Source of the DNA: Lytechinus pictus
Lineage: Eukaryota; Echinodermata; Echinoidea; Temnopleuroida; Toxopneustidae
NCBI RefSeq assembly: GCF_037042905.1
Contig: NC_087249.1
Coordinates: forward strand, 39,887,401-39,951,400
Direction: 5' to 3'
DNA: 64,000 nt
In this document: positions 22,119-33,895 of the stretch, one piece after another
Layout: each line of letters starts with the position of its first letter
Numbering within the stretch: the first letter of the stretch is position 1
Translations under genes and position numbers: made by a program
Notes under the pieces: generated by a model
What the model saw: only the letters and a program-made list of their open reading frames with translations
Database searches by the model: none
Told to the model about the DNA's origin: nothing

Positions 22119-22232
22119 GGATTACCGTACAAAAGTCATATTTGGCATTGGTTTATGTTGAGATTAGCGGTGAATTTATTACAAGCACTCATGGAGTACT
22201 TCTGCAAAAGATTTAGGCTCGTATAAGTAAAA
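22119..22232 (+). repeat. Long direct repeat, right copy
   Basis: A 114-bp partner of 20036-20162, starting exactly where the LINE sequence stops. Together they look like an exceptionally long target-site duplication; a tandem duplication into which the LINE later inserted is the alternative. Confidence 0.85.
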
Positions 22233-22544
22233 GTGGGCATGATGGTTGATAAGATTGTTGCATTGTTAAATGGGCTAACCATCAAGCAGACATTAATACC
22301 ATAGTTAAGAAAATCAACGAGGGGCACATAAGCATATTGCTTTACGTCTCAACATCCAAGTAAATCCAAGTAAGTAAACGTTAGAGAGAGAGAGATTGCA
22401 TATGTTATAGAATCTGGAGGGAAATTTAAGTCACCTTTTCTATGCTTTCATTTACACCCAGGTCTTCACGGACATCTTACCATCAAGAAGGATTTTGCAC
22501 CTTAATGGCCACCATCATCATTACCCTTTGAGTCATTGTGCACC
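22233..22544 (+). other. Intron end and 5' UTR of the HDHD3-like gene
   Basis: A TTTCATTTACACCCAG acceptor ends at 22461. Bases 22462-22544 would be 5' UTR. A short (GA)n run lies at 22383-22393. Confidence 0.5.
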
Positions 22545-23270
22545 ATGTTAAGATACAGACTCCTGACCTTTGATGTGAATAATACCCTGATCAGGGTGAG
22601 GAATTCTGTTGGAGATCAGTACAGGAATGTTGCCAAGCAGTTTGGAGTCAACATCAAGGCATCCGACATCAATCGTGAATTCCGGATACAATACAAAGAC
22701 CAGCTCCGGAGACATCCCAATTTCGGGGTAACCACCAATCAAACAACGGAACAGTGGTGGGACGAGGTCGTCCATCATACTTTTCATGCTGCAGGATGCA
22801 ATTGCGATAAAGGCATCCTTGGTAGCATATCCTCCAAACTCTTCGATGATTTCAAAACAAGCCAAGCGTGGGAAACGTATCCTGAAGTTAAGGAAATGTT
22901 GACCTTTTTAAACCGCAATGGAATTGCCCTTGGTGTCTTGTCAAATAATGACGAACGGTTATTGAGTACGCTGAAAGCAGTCGATATTGCCGACCATTTC
23001 GCTTTCATCCTTCCATCAACAATCGCAAAATGTGAAAAGCCAGATGCAGAGTTTTTCAATATGGCTTTGGAACGCTTGGATATTGAACCTGGGCTCTCTG
23101 CACATATTGGAGATAATGTCAATTTAGATTACCGTGCAGCACGAACCGTTGGCATGGACGCATATCTTGTTGATCGCGAGGGTACGTTGTTGGAAAACCA
23201 TCCAGAAATCAACCCCGATCATCTCTTGTCTGATATATCTGACCTTGAGCCTTTGATTTTTATGAAATAG
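22545..23270 (+). CDS. HDHD3-like: HDHD3-like haloacid dehalogenase-family hydrolase
   Basis: 241 residues in one exon, starting at the first ATG (MLRYRLLTF). HAD motif I is LLTFDVNNTL with the nucleophile Asp10. Motif II is GVLSNND with Ser133, motif III is CEKPD with Lys165, and motif IV is IGDNVNLDY with Asp190 and Asp195. A helical cap (about 25-100) includes TTEQWWDEVVHHTFHAAG, matching the HDHD3 cap pattern. The length fits vertebrate HDHD3 (about 250). The position two after the nucleophile is Asn rather than the Asp used by HAD phosphatases. HDHD3 proteins commonly lack that acid, so the substrate and reaction are unknown. The coding exon sits behind a probable UTR intron that holds a LINE. 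No targeting signal was seen. Confidence 0.88.
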   Translation: MLRYRLLTFDVNNTLIRVRNSVGDQYRNVAKQFGVNIKASDINREFRIQYKDQLRRHPNFGVTTNQTTEQWWDEVVHHTFHAAGCNCDKGILGSISSKLFDDFKTSQAWETYPEVKEMLTFLNRNGIALGVLSNNDERLLSTLKAVDIADHFAFILPSTIAKCEKPDAEFFNMALERLDIEPGLSAHIGDNVNLDYRAARTVGMDAYLVDREGTLLENHPEINPDHLLSDISDLEPLIFMK

Positions 23271-23337
23271 TTTTGCCTTGTTCTTGATACAATATCAATT
23301 ATGCATGTAATCTGGAACAAAATCGAGTCTAATAGAC

Positions 23338-23516
23338 CAGGTGGGTGTTTTATAAAGCTGTTCGTAAGTTAAGAGCGACTTTAAGAACGACTGGTGATCT
23401 TTTCTTATGGTTATAAGTTATATTCATTGGCGATGGCTTAGTGCGTAAGAAAGGATCACCAGTCGTTCTTAAAGTCACTCTTAACTTACGAATAGCTTTA
23501 TGAAATGGCACCCTGT
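23338..23516. mobile_element. Palindromic MITE (GGGTGTTTTATAAAGC family, copy 2)
   Basis: It starts AGGTGGGTGTTTTATAAAGC and contains GTTAAGAGCGACTTTAAGAA, a short centre, and the inverted AAAGGATCACCAGTCGTTCT and AGCTTTATGAAATGGCACCC. It lies just after the HDHD3-like stop codon and could form part of its 3' UTR. Copy 1 at 10439-10740 carries an insertion that this copy lacks. Confidence 0.8.
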
Positions 23517-23939
23517 TCGGAGTTCTATTCTGTGCATGATCATCAGAAGTTCATTTGTATAGCAGGGTGGTTTAATGTTCAATGAGAGAAGCACCAACTT
23601 TGATGTCTTGATCATGCATATTCTATTTAAATTGTGTATTTCATTAGATCCACTGCAAAGCAACAATATGCATTCATTAGGCTATTTCAATCTCCGTATT
23701 ATTGATGGTTATTTTAGAATGTATGAAAAACTACACAAAGTGTTAGTTTAATTGTTCCCCCTTTTAATGCATTCTTGTCTAATTTAAACTGAAATTTGTT
23801 CTTTGTGACCTTGACCTCAGAAGTTAAAAGATTGTTTTGAGGTAACAATTTGATGCTGAATCTAATAAGAACAAATTTTATTTACTGTCCTACTCAAAAT
23901 CAACAGGTATTATATATCTGTGAAGAAATAGTAATTTAA
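23517..23939. other. Intergenic DNA
   Basis: No gene or repeat is recognised. The TTAA at 23936-23939 is the left target copy of the next element. Confidence 0.4.
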
Positions 23940-25079
23940 AGGGGAATTCAACCATTCTCGTTGAATGTTGTGTGAGGGAAGAGAAAAGATAAGTAAAACA
24001 GAATGGTGAAAGTCTGAAAGCATTTGGACAAGCAGTAAAAAAAATTATGGCTGTTTTAAAATTGAGATCCCTAAGACTGTAAATTTTTAATTGGCAACTT
24101 GGCAAGTAAATCAAGTGGTTAGGGCAACTTTCCCATAGACCATATGCTTATTATTAATCAGGGATTTGTGCCTTTCCCCCTGGGCAGTAATCAAAATATA
24201 ACCCTAGTACTCTGGTAGCACATTTGTTTTATGTAGTAAGAAATATATAATTTCAAGTAAAACTTGAATTAAAAAGACATTTAGCCATTTTTATGTATTG
24301 GATGGAGTAAATGAAATCTTTGAGTAGTCCTTGCCTTATATCACTGTTATATCACCCCGGGGGGGCCACTTACATTGACGAGTGGATACCATGCGCGACC
24401 AAAAAAACACGTAAAAAGGATGTCTTTTTCACGATTGGGCACGTTACGCACGTAACGTGATAAGGGTGTCAAAAACACAAAAATAATGAAAAAAGGGTAT
24501 CTATTTCGCTAGGAAAATTACTTGTTTAGGGTCGAATTTGCGGGGATGATAAAACAAAATTAAAATGTTTAATAAAGGATGTCCTTTTTGCCCCAACACT
24601 TCGTGTTTAGAGTCCGATTTGCGCGAGGTGTAGAAGGTGGGGTCGTACTAAACCAAATAAGGTAAGACGAAGACCGAAGGACCCGTAACAATAAAACATT
24701 CCTGTACTTGTTTAGGGGTTCATTTCAGGAAATATTTGCCAAGAGTATCGTTTTATTTCCAATACGTGTTAAGGGTAGGGTTTTAGACGCCCATACTTGT
24801 TAAGGGGTGCATTTTCAGAATATGGAAATTACGTGTTTAGGGTGCTTTTCGAGACCCCATGGTCGTGCATGGTATCCACTCGTGAATGGAAGTGGCCCCC
24901 CCGGGTATATCACCAATTCTGCCAATTTAAAGTCTTTATAGGTTACCATTTTTTTTTTACTTTTAAAAATTTGCAACTTTCTTATTGTTTGTCCGATATA
25001 TCGTACAAACTTTCACTTATTTGTCAAATGTTTCTTTTTTTCTCTCAAAAACAACTTTTAATTTGGGTTCGATTCCCCT
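23940..25079. mobile_element. TTAA-flanked non-autonomous element (copy 1), interrupted by a hAT-like element
   Basis: It starts AGGGGAATTCAACC after TTAA and ends GGGTTCGATTCCCCT before TGAA (a decayed TTAA). Removing the nested 550-bp element and one copy of its 8-bp duplication leaves about 582 bp, close to the 595 bp of copy 2 at 52759-53353. Shared subterminal blocks include TGGTGAAAGTnTGAAAG, TTTGTCCGATATATCG-like and CAACTTTCTTATTG. TTAA targets are typical of piggyBac and some other superfamilies; no transposase is present. Confidence 0.75.
24356..24905. mobile_element. hAT-like non-autonomous element (family B, copy 1)
   Basis: The ends are CCCGGGGGGGCCACTT and AAGTGGCCCCCCCGGG, and the subterminal GAGTGGATACCATGCGCGACC is also inverted. 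The exact 8-bp direct repeats TATATCAC lie at 24348-24355 and 24906-24913. The body has AAGGGTGTCAAAAACAC, GATGTCCTTTTTGCCCCAA and TTAGGGTGCTTTTCGAGACC. Other copies lie at about 34389-35053 and 56343-58015. An 8-bp duplication fits hAT; no transposase frame was found. Confidence 0.88.
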
Positions 25080-25571
25080 TGAATGAGAAACTGATGCTAT
25101 GTCTCTTGGAGTAGGCATACATAAAAATATTCAAATTGTACTAACCATGTCACTGAAAAAATATATATTTATAAATATAATATATGTCAAAAGCCTTTCC
25201 AAGCAATGTTGGTGTTCTGATTACATTGATATATTGTCTGCCAATATAATTTTCGTTTGAAATACAAATAGCTGCCAAGCAAAGAGAGAGAGAGAGAGGG
25301 ATAGGTGAATGATCACTTACCACCATTGTATAAAGCGACTGCCATACAAATTTAAATACAGGGATATTACCGTAGAAGCAATTGCCCCAAAAGTGAGAAC
25401 CCCTGCCCCATGGAGCAATCATGCATCTATTGAAATTAACGTCAATAGGTCATTTACAAATAACTAGCAATGATTATGCAATATACATGTTTACCAATGT
25501 ATTTAAATTTAAATTTTCAAAGGCAGTATTTTACTTGGGGGATATAAGGAGGTATATGTGAACATGCTTCT
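25080..25571. other. Intergenic DNA
   Basis: There is a short (GA)n at about 25281-25298. No gene is seen. Confidence 0.4.
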
Positions 25572-25718
25572 GGAGCCCTTTTCATAAACTTGTGTTGATA
25601 ACAAATTTGCAATACCAGTTAAAAGCTACTGAAATAATTCCCTTTGATTGACTGAAAGTAAACAGTGTTATAGAAACGGTGCCTTCGTTATTAAAACAAG
25701 TCTTTATAAAAAGGGACC
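25572..25718. mobile_element. TTTCATAAA-ended palindromic MITE (copy 2)
   Basis: It runs from GAGCCCTTTTCATAAACTTG to AAGTCTTTATAAAAAGGGACC, with GATAACAAATTTGCAATA and CAGTTAAAAGCTACTGAAAT inside, as in the copies at 8391 and 62788. Confidence 0.75.
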
Positions 25719-26995
25719 AAGATCACTGTTTGGCAGAGCTTTGTCTTGAATACATGTATGTTGAAAAATGTTCTCATGAACAATGAATTAGTGATTAAAA
25801 AATCATATTTCTTCTCGAAGGTTGTATTGGGGATGGTGAATGGTGGAATAGAAGGCATCGATCTCTTCTGAAACATATACAGTGTGTGAGGAGTGGATCA
25901 AGAAGGGAGGCAGGAGGGGCACATGGGGGGACTTTGGCCCCATACCCTGCGTGTGTGTGTGTGTAGGATGGGAAGGGTGTGTGTATTTGTGTGTAAGTGA
26001 ATAATAGGCTCCACATTGGAGTAGACGAGGGGGACTGACCCTATTATGGTTTCTCGAGTAGTGGGGGGGGGGCGGGAGAAAACAAGGGGGACAACATAGA
26101 CCGAATAGACCTACTGAGCATATCCTGAAAATTATTGATTCCTCTATCTAAAAAGGGAACCTATCCTGACGTCGCCTTTGCATTCCCACGCCGTGATTTA
26201 CCCAGGGTAGGCAGGCAATCTTAAAAAATGGCATATATATAGGCCTACTTTTGAAGGAAAATATAGCTGCATTCAATCAATCTGTGTCTTTTTTTATTCT
26301 TTGATAGTAAAATCTGGAATCCCGTTAAAGGTGACATGGTATATGGCAATTCGTTCACTCGACTTATCCCAAGCACATTCGAGGGAACGAGTTAATACAT
26401 ATATAGGGCATTTTAGCAATCACTTCGCAGATGCTGTCTATAACACAGAGAATCTTTTATCAAAAGCCCTTCATGACAAAGCAGCATTTGTCGAAAATCG
26501 GTGAATCAAAACAGCAGTGTCGATCGTCATAGACAAACGACATATTTGCAATTTTTTGTCCGGTCCGAATCTTAAGACGATGTGCTGTCCCCCTGTCCCG
26601 GTCCAACTTTAGAAAATGACCTCTAATCTGTCCTTTGTTATTTGACGAGCATGATCAATAGATTCTGAACGTTGCAGAAAGCGCGAAGTGGACACCAAAA
26701 TAAGCTGGAACGTCGCGTCGTCGGAAATGTATTGATCGAGTTTGTAAGTCATGGGAAGAAATTTCATTTTAAAAATGCTATGTTACTTCAGGGGCTCCAT
26801 ATAGTTCTGCTTGTTTTAAAGGGAATTAATATCACGTGATAATTGTGCTGTTTGCTATATTAAATCCCACGAAATGTCCATCTGAAAATCCGGGCGCTGC
26901 ATCCCATCAGCTAGGGACTGCATATCTTGAGTTGAAAATAAAACAGACCACCTCTTGTCTTAAAGAAGGAAGTTCACTTTATGGATGTTGGATTT
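25719..26995. other. Intergenic DNA without recognised genes
   Basis: A TG-rich stretch lies at 25950-25995 and a G run at 26062-26071. A 67-codon + frame at 26301-26504 shows no family pattern and no splice context, so it is not called. Confidence 0.4.
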
Positions 26996-27590
26996 AAAGG
27001 TCAAGTCCACCCTGGAAAAATGTTGATTTGAATAAACAGAGAAAAATCAAAGTAGCATAACGCTGAAAATTTCATCAAAATCGAAATATAAAATAAGAAA
27101 GTTATGACAATTTGAAGTTTCACTTATTGTTCACAAAATAGTGATATGCACAACTCAGTGACATGCAAATGAGACAGTCGATGATGTCCCTCACTATTTC
27201 TTTTTTTGTTTTTATTGTTTGAATATTTCATTTCAGATTTGACAATAAGGACTAACTTGACTGAACCATATAGTATTTAAACAACGCTATAATTCCACAT
27301 GTTCAGGGAGGAATTAATCCCTAATCATTGTTTTACTTGACAATGAGGATAAAATTCGAATATTTCATATATAACAAAATACAAAAGAAATAGAGTGGAT
27401 GACGTCATCAGTCTCCTCATTTGCATACCGAAGAGGATGTGCATATAGCTGTTTTGTGAAATTAAGCGAAACCTTAAATGTCATAACTTTCTTATTTTAC
27501 ATCTGATTTTGCTGAAATTTTCAGCGTTATGCTTGTTGGATTTTCTTTTTTATTCAAATCAACTTTTTGTTGGGGTAGATACTGGTAAAA
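26996..27590. mobile_element. GTCCACCCC TIR family, nearly complete copy
   Basis: The left end is TTAAAGGTCAAGTCCACCC; the right end reads inverted as TCTACCCCAACAAAAAGTTG. The arms share GTTGATTTGAATAAA, GCTGAAAATTTCA, AAATAAGAAAGTTATGACA and the ATGCAAATGAG block, about 190 bp each. Fragments of the family lie at 1802, 6825 and 18443. Borders are good to about 10 bases. Confidence 0.7.
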
Positions 27591-27756
27591 GTTTGATAGA
27601 AATCCATCAAAGAATTAGATAATTAATATGCATTTTTTGTGTTTATAATTTGTGACGTCGCATATATATAACTTAACATGATGGATAAAAATAGTTTTCT
27701 TACAGAAGGGGATCTGGATTGATGTAAACTTCTCAAAAAAATTTGGAAATCTGAAT

Positions 27757-28240
27757 TTGATCGATAATACCTCCTCGGTTTTAGAAAATATCATTGTGTA
27801 ATTAATATCAATGAATATATCATTTAATTCTCTTTAAAATTATACCCTACATGATATGATTATGGTTCACATGGAGGTGCCGTGCTTTGAAATGTGGGGT
27901 AAGGTCAAAATTCAAAAGTTGCAAAATGACACAATATTGAAAGTCACTGTTCTTTTTTCCATGGTGATGAGTGAGTTTCTCAGCGGTTTCTCTTGATTTT
28001 GATCGATAATCACTCCTCGGTTTTAGTAAATATCAATGTGTAATTAATATCAATGAATGGATCATTTAATTATCTTTAAAATGATACCCTACATGATATG
28101 ATTATGGTTCACATGGAGGTGCAGTGCCTTGAAATGTGGGGCAAGGTCAAAATTCAAAGGTTGTAAAATGAACAATATTGAATGTCACTGTTCTTTTTTC
28201 CGTGGTGATGAGTGAGTTTCTCAGTGGTTTCTTTTGTTTT
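27757..28240. repeat. Two-copy tandem repeat, period about 241 bp
   Basis: TTGATCGATAATnnCTCCTCGGTT begins at 27757 and again at about 27998. The copies run through TACATGATATGATTATGGTT and GATGAGTGAGTTTCTCAG with over 90% apparent identity, implying a recent duplication. No coding frame is shared. Confidence 0.85.
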
Positions 28241-29302
28241 CATGCACCTTAACATAACATTAAGATGGAATCAAACACACCTCTGCACAAGCAGACACAA
28301 AACAAATAAACAAACATGCATGGGTATTTAAAACCACGACTCAAACCATACATAAACAACCACAAAACATAAAAAAAAATGAAGAAACAGGGGCTTGCTT
28401 TGAATGGATTTTCATCTCTATTGACACCGACAAAAGATTCATGTTCTGTATTGACCCTTCATGACTATTTCTGCTCGTTTTTTGTTGTTGCAGATTTTCA
28501 ATTCAGACCTCACCCAACACTTTTAAATCTTGCTCTTTGTGTGATGGCATATGATCATAACAAGCATGGTATCATTTTAAAGATGAGAATTAAATGATCT
28601 TTTGAATGATGTTAAATATGCATTGTGTTATATTGGGAGTTGGGAGAAATTGATGGTCAAACTCAGATTTCCAAGTTTTTTTTAGGGGTTTATATATGAT
28701 ATATCCACCTCATAATTAAATCAGTTTCAATTTAATGTTTTAGCCTATATTCCATTGGAGCCCCCCCCCCCCCCCCCCCCCGCCATGTCGTCGAGTCAGT
28801 TGATTCATTCACATTATGATAGGAAAGTATAATAACATATGGGGCAAAGTTCTTTGACCTATTGAAAAAAAAACATGTACACGTTTCCTGAACTTGGACT
28901 TCGAAAGTTCTTCCTTTTTCCCCAGTATGAATATCGATACCACTGGGGAATTCCACTTACCTATATGTTTGCGCATAATCATGTAGGCCTACTGTAATAG
29001 TTGATGAAAACGAGACAATCAGCTTAAATGAACACGGCTCTCCATGACAACTATTCTATTCATGTGATGAAATTCTTCCATTTTCATGGCTCAGGATATT
29101 TGGTGAGTTACAAATAAACATTTAGTAAATTATTACGTATCTTTTCTCAACTATGATTATATTGTTTTATTCTTGCGATCAGAGGTGTCCAATCATTATA
29201 CTGTGTATGAAAACCTTTACATAGATTGTGAGCTATGTTAATTACCATGGTATAATGTTGTTCTTGTAAATCGTACAAATAATTCTAAAATGGGTTATCA
29301 AT
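28241..29302. other. Intergenic DNA
   Basis: A C run lies at 28761-28780. No gene is recognised. A frame at 28379-28597 is uninformative. Confidence 0.4.
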
Positions 29303-29660
29303 TAGGAATAAATATCTGCAGTATAACTAATAAATCCCGAGGTACTTTCTTAATAACACAATCGAGTCTCGAATTGATTTGGTAATTATGATAAGCTTCA
29401 AAGGAAGAGCCCAGGAATTAGGAATTATTAGGAATAAATATCTGCAGTAATTAACTAATAAATCCCGAGGTACTTTCTTAATAACACAATCGAGCTTCTA
29501 ATTGATTTATTGGTAATTATCATAAGCTTCAAAGGAAGAGCCCAGGAATTAGGAATAAATATCTGCAGTAATTAACTAATAAATCCCTAGGTACTTTCTT
29601 AATAACACAATCGAGCTCCTAATTGATTTGGTAATTATGATAAGCTTCAAAGGAAGATGC
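29303..29660. repeat. Three-copy tandem repeat, period about 120 bp
   Basis: The unit AGGAATAAATATCTGCAG...CTAATAAATCCC...ACTTTCTTAATAACACAATC...GATAAGCTTCAAAGGAAG occurs at about 29303, 29427 and 29548. The joining sequence CCCAGGAATTAGGAAT is repeated. Confidence 0.85.
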
Positions 29661-30394
29661 CCATATCTGCATATATAGGCTTACGGGGTATTGATAGTAC
29701 AAACATAATTTGAATGACAAAAATCGACAAGAGGCCACTCGTGTTACCCGTGCAATTCAATTGAAAATATAAGTCGTCTGTATTATATACATGTATAGAT
29801 TGGGAGGGGGTTGGGGCGCTTGCCCCCTAAAAAAAAATACTAATACAATCAAAAGAGGAGAAAATTAGGAAAGAAAGGAGGATGAAATATATCATTTTCT
29901 GAATATGCATGTTAAATTCTATCACAATTATATTTTTTTGACAAAAATGTCAAAACTTTTCATAAATTTGGCCTGATACGCCATATCTGGCCCCCTTAAA
30001 AAATTTGGCTCATTACGCTACTGACATAACGACATACTGACATAACGATATCCATAACTTTATGAGGAGTAAATACCATCAAACGTGTGATTCATAGCAA
30101 AGAAGAATTGAAGAAATTATGATGAAAGAATGATTATGACAAGAACATAACACCGACATAACATCAGTGGACAGAGACAATGAAATGAATGATAACAATG
30201 AAAAAAAAGTCATGAACACATAACTGTATATTCATTTTTTTTTCCACTGATGCATTTCATGCATTCTTTGTTATATTTTTGGTTTCGTTCTCCCCCCCCC
30301 CCCCAATTTTCAAACTACATTTTATTCAGTTTTAGTATTGGTCTATTTGCAAAGACCATTTTAATGTGATTTTGATTTACTGTTTGTTAGTTTT
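29661..30394. other. Repeat-rich spacer before the LINE
   Basis: GGGGCGCTTGCCCCCT at about 29812-29827 and the GGCCTGATACGCC / GGCTCATTACGC words near 29970-30020 look like ends of an old DNA element. A C run lies at 30291-30304. The 5' border of the LINE probably falls near the end of this stretch. Confidence 0.4.
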
Positions 30395-33300
30395 TTGTTT
30401 GTTTTTTCGTTTATTCTAATACTTATTTTGTTGTTGTTGAAAAATTACATGCCTGTTAATTTGTGTTCTGTTTTCCCATTCTACTCTATCAATAATGATG
30501 ATTTTCTTAACTGTGTAAATCAAACTAACAATCAACTTATAACATATGATGATTTAAATAATATGAGTGAAGATATAATAAGACTAAATGATTCTGCTCC
30601 TATTCTTGATTTTGAATTTGATCAACAATATGTAAATGATTGCAAATACTATTCCGACGATGACTTCAAAGAATCTATTGACCCTAATTTGGTACAGTTC
30701 AGTGCTATCCACTTTAATTCGAGGAGCATGGTAAAAAATTTCGATCAAATTTCTGCGTACCTGAACAGCCTTTCTTTCAATTTTACTGTTATAGGTATAA
30801 CTGAGACTTGGTTGAACTCAGAAAACGAAAATCGGTTCATATTGGATGGTTATAACTTTATCAATAATAATAGAAAAGACGGTAGAGGAGGAGGCGTTGG
30901 AGTATATTTAGATGAACGACTACTCTATCAATTACGCAATGATCTAAATCCGACATGTTCTTCGTGTGAATCTATTTTCATTGAAATCATTATACCTAAT
31001 GTTAAAAGTATTATAGTTGGAATAATCTATAGGCCCCCAAAATCTAATCTTCATCAATACGCTGGATATTTTTCCGATTTATTGCAAAAACTTTCAAAAG
31101 AAAACAAACAAATATATCTACTTGGAGATTATAATATCAATTTATTGAATATGACTTCAAATAGTACTATCAACTTAATGAATACAATTGCACAATATGG
31201 CTTTTATATAAAAATTAACTTGCCAACTCGTGTAACTAATACATCTCAATCTATTATAGACAATATATTAACAAATGAAAGTGATATTATCTCGGGTGTG
31301 CTTTATTCTCCAATAACTGATCACATGCCAATTTTTTGTTACAAAGGAATTCTTAAGAATGATTCAGCCCAATATTACACTTCAAGGAAAATCAATGAAT
31401 CAACGATCAATAGTTTTTTTGTTGAACTGTATAATGTTGACTGGAGTGAAGTACTAGCATGTATCGATGCTGACAAATCCTATAATTTATTCATGAAAAT
31501 GTTTATCAAACTTTATGATAAACATTTTCCTCGTCAACAACAAAAAAGGAGAAGAAGAAATAGAAAACCGTGGGTTACCAACAAAATTTTAAGATTAATT
31601 AAAAAAAGAATAAATGTTTCAAAATATTTTGCCAAACTAGACTTGCCAGTAACGAGAGAAAATTTAAAAAAATTAGAAATAAACTTATTAATATCATTCG
31701 TATATCTCGTCAAGAATATTACAAAAAAATATTATATATGAATCAGAGTAGTATAAAAAAGACATGGAAAACTATTAATGAGTTATTAGGTAAGAAGAAA
31801 AATCTAATCCCCAAAGTGTTTAAATGTAATCAAAAAATATATTCTCAACCATCTGAAATATCTGATGCATTCAATGAGTATTTTGTAAATATTGGAAAAA
31901 ATATTAGTGATATGGTCCCACAATCTATTCATTCTTCTCACTTTTATTGTCGAACAAATGTGGTTGGTTCCTTCTTTTTATCACCTGTACATATAAATGA
32001 ATTGATTAATATTTGTAAATGCCTTAAAAGTAGTGCAAGTTGTGGAATTGATAACGTAAATTGTAAAGTTGTTAAGCGTGTCATTTATGCCATTGCTTTG
32101 CCTTTAGCTCACGTATTTAATCTGTCTTTTGCAACTGGGAAAGTACCTTCAAAACTCAAAGAATCTAAAGTAATTCCTGTTTTTAAGAAAGATGACCCCG
32201 ATAAATTTGTAAATTATAGACCAATATCCCTCTTACCATGTTTCTCCAAATTGCTTGAACGACTAGTATATAATCGATTACATAAGTTTTTAAACAGTAA
32301 TGATATCTTAAGTGATTCTCAATACGGATTTCGACCCACTTATTCCTGTGAGCATGTTCTTTTAAAAGTTAAACAAAAAATAATGGATTCATTTATTGCT
32401 GACGAACATATAATTGGGGTCTTCTTAGATCTATCTAAAGCTTTCGATTCTATGGACCATTCATTACTTTTATTTAAGCTTAATCAATATGGAGTTCGAG
32501 GGATCGCGTTAGACTGGTTTAGGGATTATCTTTTAAATAGGGTTCAACATACATTTGTCCACGGTGTCTTATCTTCTTCATTAAATGTTTCCGTTGGGGT
32601 ACCGCAAGGATCAATTTTAGGCCCCTTGTTATTTCTTTTATATATAAACGACCTTTGTAAATCATCTAATTTGTTAACCTTTTATCAATTTGCTGATGAC
32701 ACAAGTATGTTTTATTTTTCTCAAAGATTTAAATAATACCATCCACATCCTCAACAATGAACTCCAAAATGTTTCCGACTGGTTGAAAGCAAATAAGTTG
32801 TCCCTGAATATCAATAAAACTAGATGCATCTATTTTAATAAAAATAAATCTTTAACACGAACCCATACTGACAAATCTAATAATTATAATCCAATTGACA
32901 ACGCTCATATTCACATTTATATCGACAATAAACGTATCGAATTAAGTAATTCCATTAACTTTTTAGGTGTCACATTGGATAATCTTTTGAATTTTAAGTA
33001 CCATATGATAAATGTATTACATAAGATAAGTAGGAATACTGGTTTAATTTACAAACTTAAGCATAGTTTACTTCATAAAAATCTGATAACTCTATACCAT
33101 TCCATAATTTTCCCTTATTTAAAATATTGCAATATTGTCTGGGCTACCAATGTAACCTCATATGAATTGGACTCAATATTCAAAATTCAAAAGAAATGTT
33201 TAAGAATAATTACCAATTCCAATTACCTAGCACCATCCGCACCTTTATTTAAGAAATTGTCTTTACTTAATATATATGATATTAATAAGCAAGAACTCGC

Positions 33301-33895
33301 AATATTTATGTATAAGTACAAGAAGAGGTTGTTACCCACTCCTTTTTCAGATCTTTTTCAATACAATAATCAAGTTCATAATCATAATACCCGTTCTTCC
33401 AATAAATTTCATTTATGGTCTATCAAGTCTAGTCACGAAGCTAAATCATTGAGTTATGTAGGTCCCAAACAATGGAACGAGATTCCCCAAATAATAACTA
33501 ATTCACAATTTATATCATCCTTTAGAAAACAGTACAAAAATTTTCTAGTAAATGATTATTAATTTTCGCAGTTGATATCAATGCATTACTTGTACCATAT
33601 CTACCCCCCCCCCCTCCTTCGATTCGTGTCTTTTTGTATTCTTTGTTGTTGTTTTTTTCCTCCTTTTTCCTACATTGTATTTACTATAATGATATGACAT
33701 TCTGTTTTTTTTTATTCAATATTGTTGTCGTTTTACTATGTTTTGGCGATCCAGCCTTACAGGTTTCTTATAACCTTCATGGAAAGCCACGCAATTTATT
33801 TTATTATCTAATCACATTATTTGATGTTTCTTGTATTTTTATCTTATTTTGCGAAATAAAGATTGAATTGAATTGAATTGAATAAATAAGGTCTT
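30395..33895 (+). mobile_element. Nearly complete CR1/L2-like LINE with two frame breaks
   Basis: One ORF2-type protein is spread over three frames. The first part (30449-31741 from its first ATG) begins with FPFYSINNDDFLNCV and an APE-type endonuclease: FSAIHFNSRSM, VIGITETWLN, GVGVYLDE, IIYRPPKS, LLGDYNINLL and SPITDHMPIF. The second part (31738-32736) is the reverse transcriptase: ESKVIPVFKKDD, NYRPISLLP, YGFRPTYSCEH, GVFLDLSKAFDSMDH, GVPQGSILGPLLF and FADDTSMFY. The third (32690-33562) is the thumb and C-terminus, ending GPKQWNEIPQ. The breaks lie in an A-rich run near 31668 and around 32721; each looks like one base. The 3' tail is AATAAAG with TTGAATTGAATTGAATTG repeats (33857-33882). 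No ORF1 was found. Confidence 0.92.

Noticed and set aside
22536-22544. An earlier TTG start for the HDHD3-like protein
   Set aside because: Animal nuclear genes rarely start at TTG; the ATG at 22545 gives MLRYRLLTFD, which aligns with the family N-terminus.
26301-26504. A 67-codon + frame
   Set aside because: It has no recognisable motif, neighbour or splice support, and its length is expected by chance.
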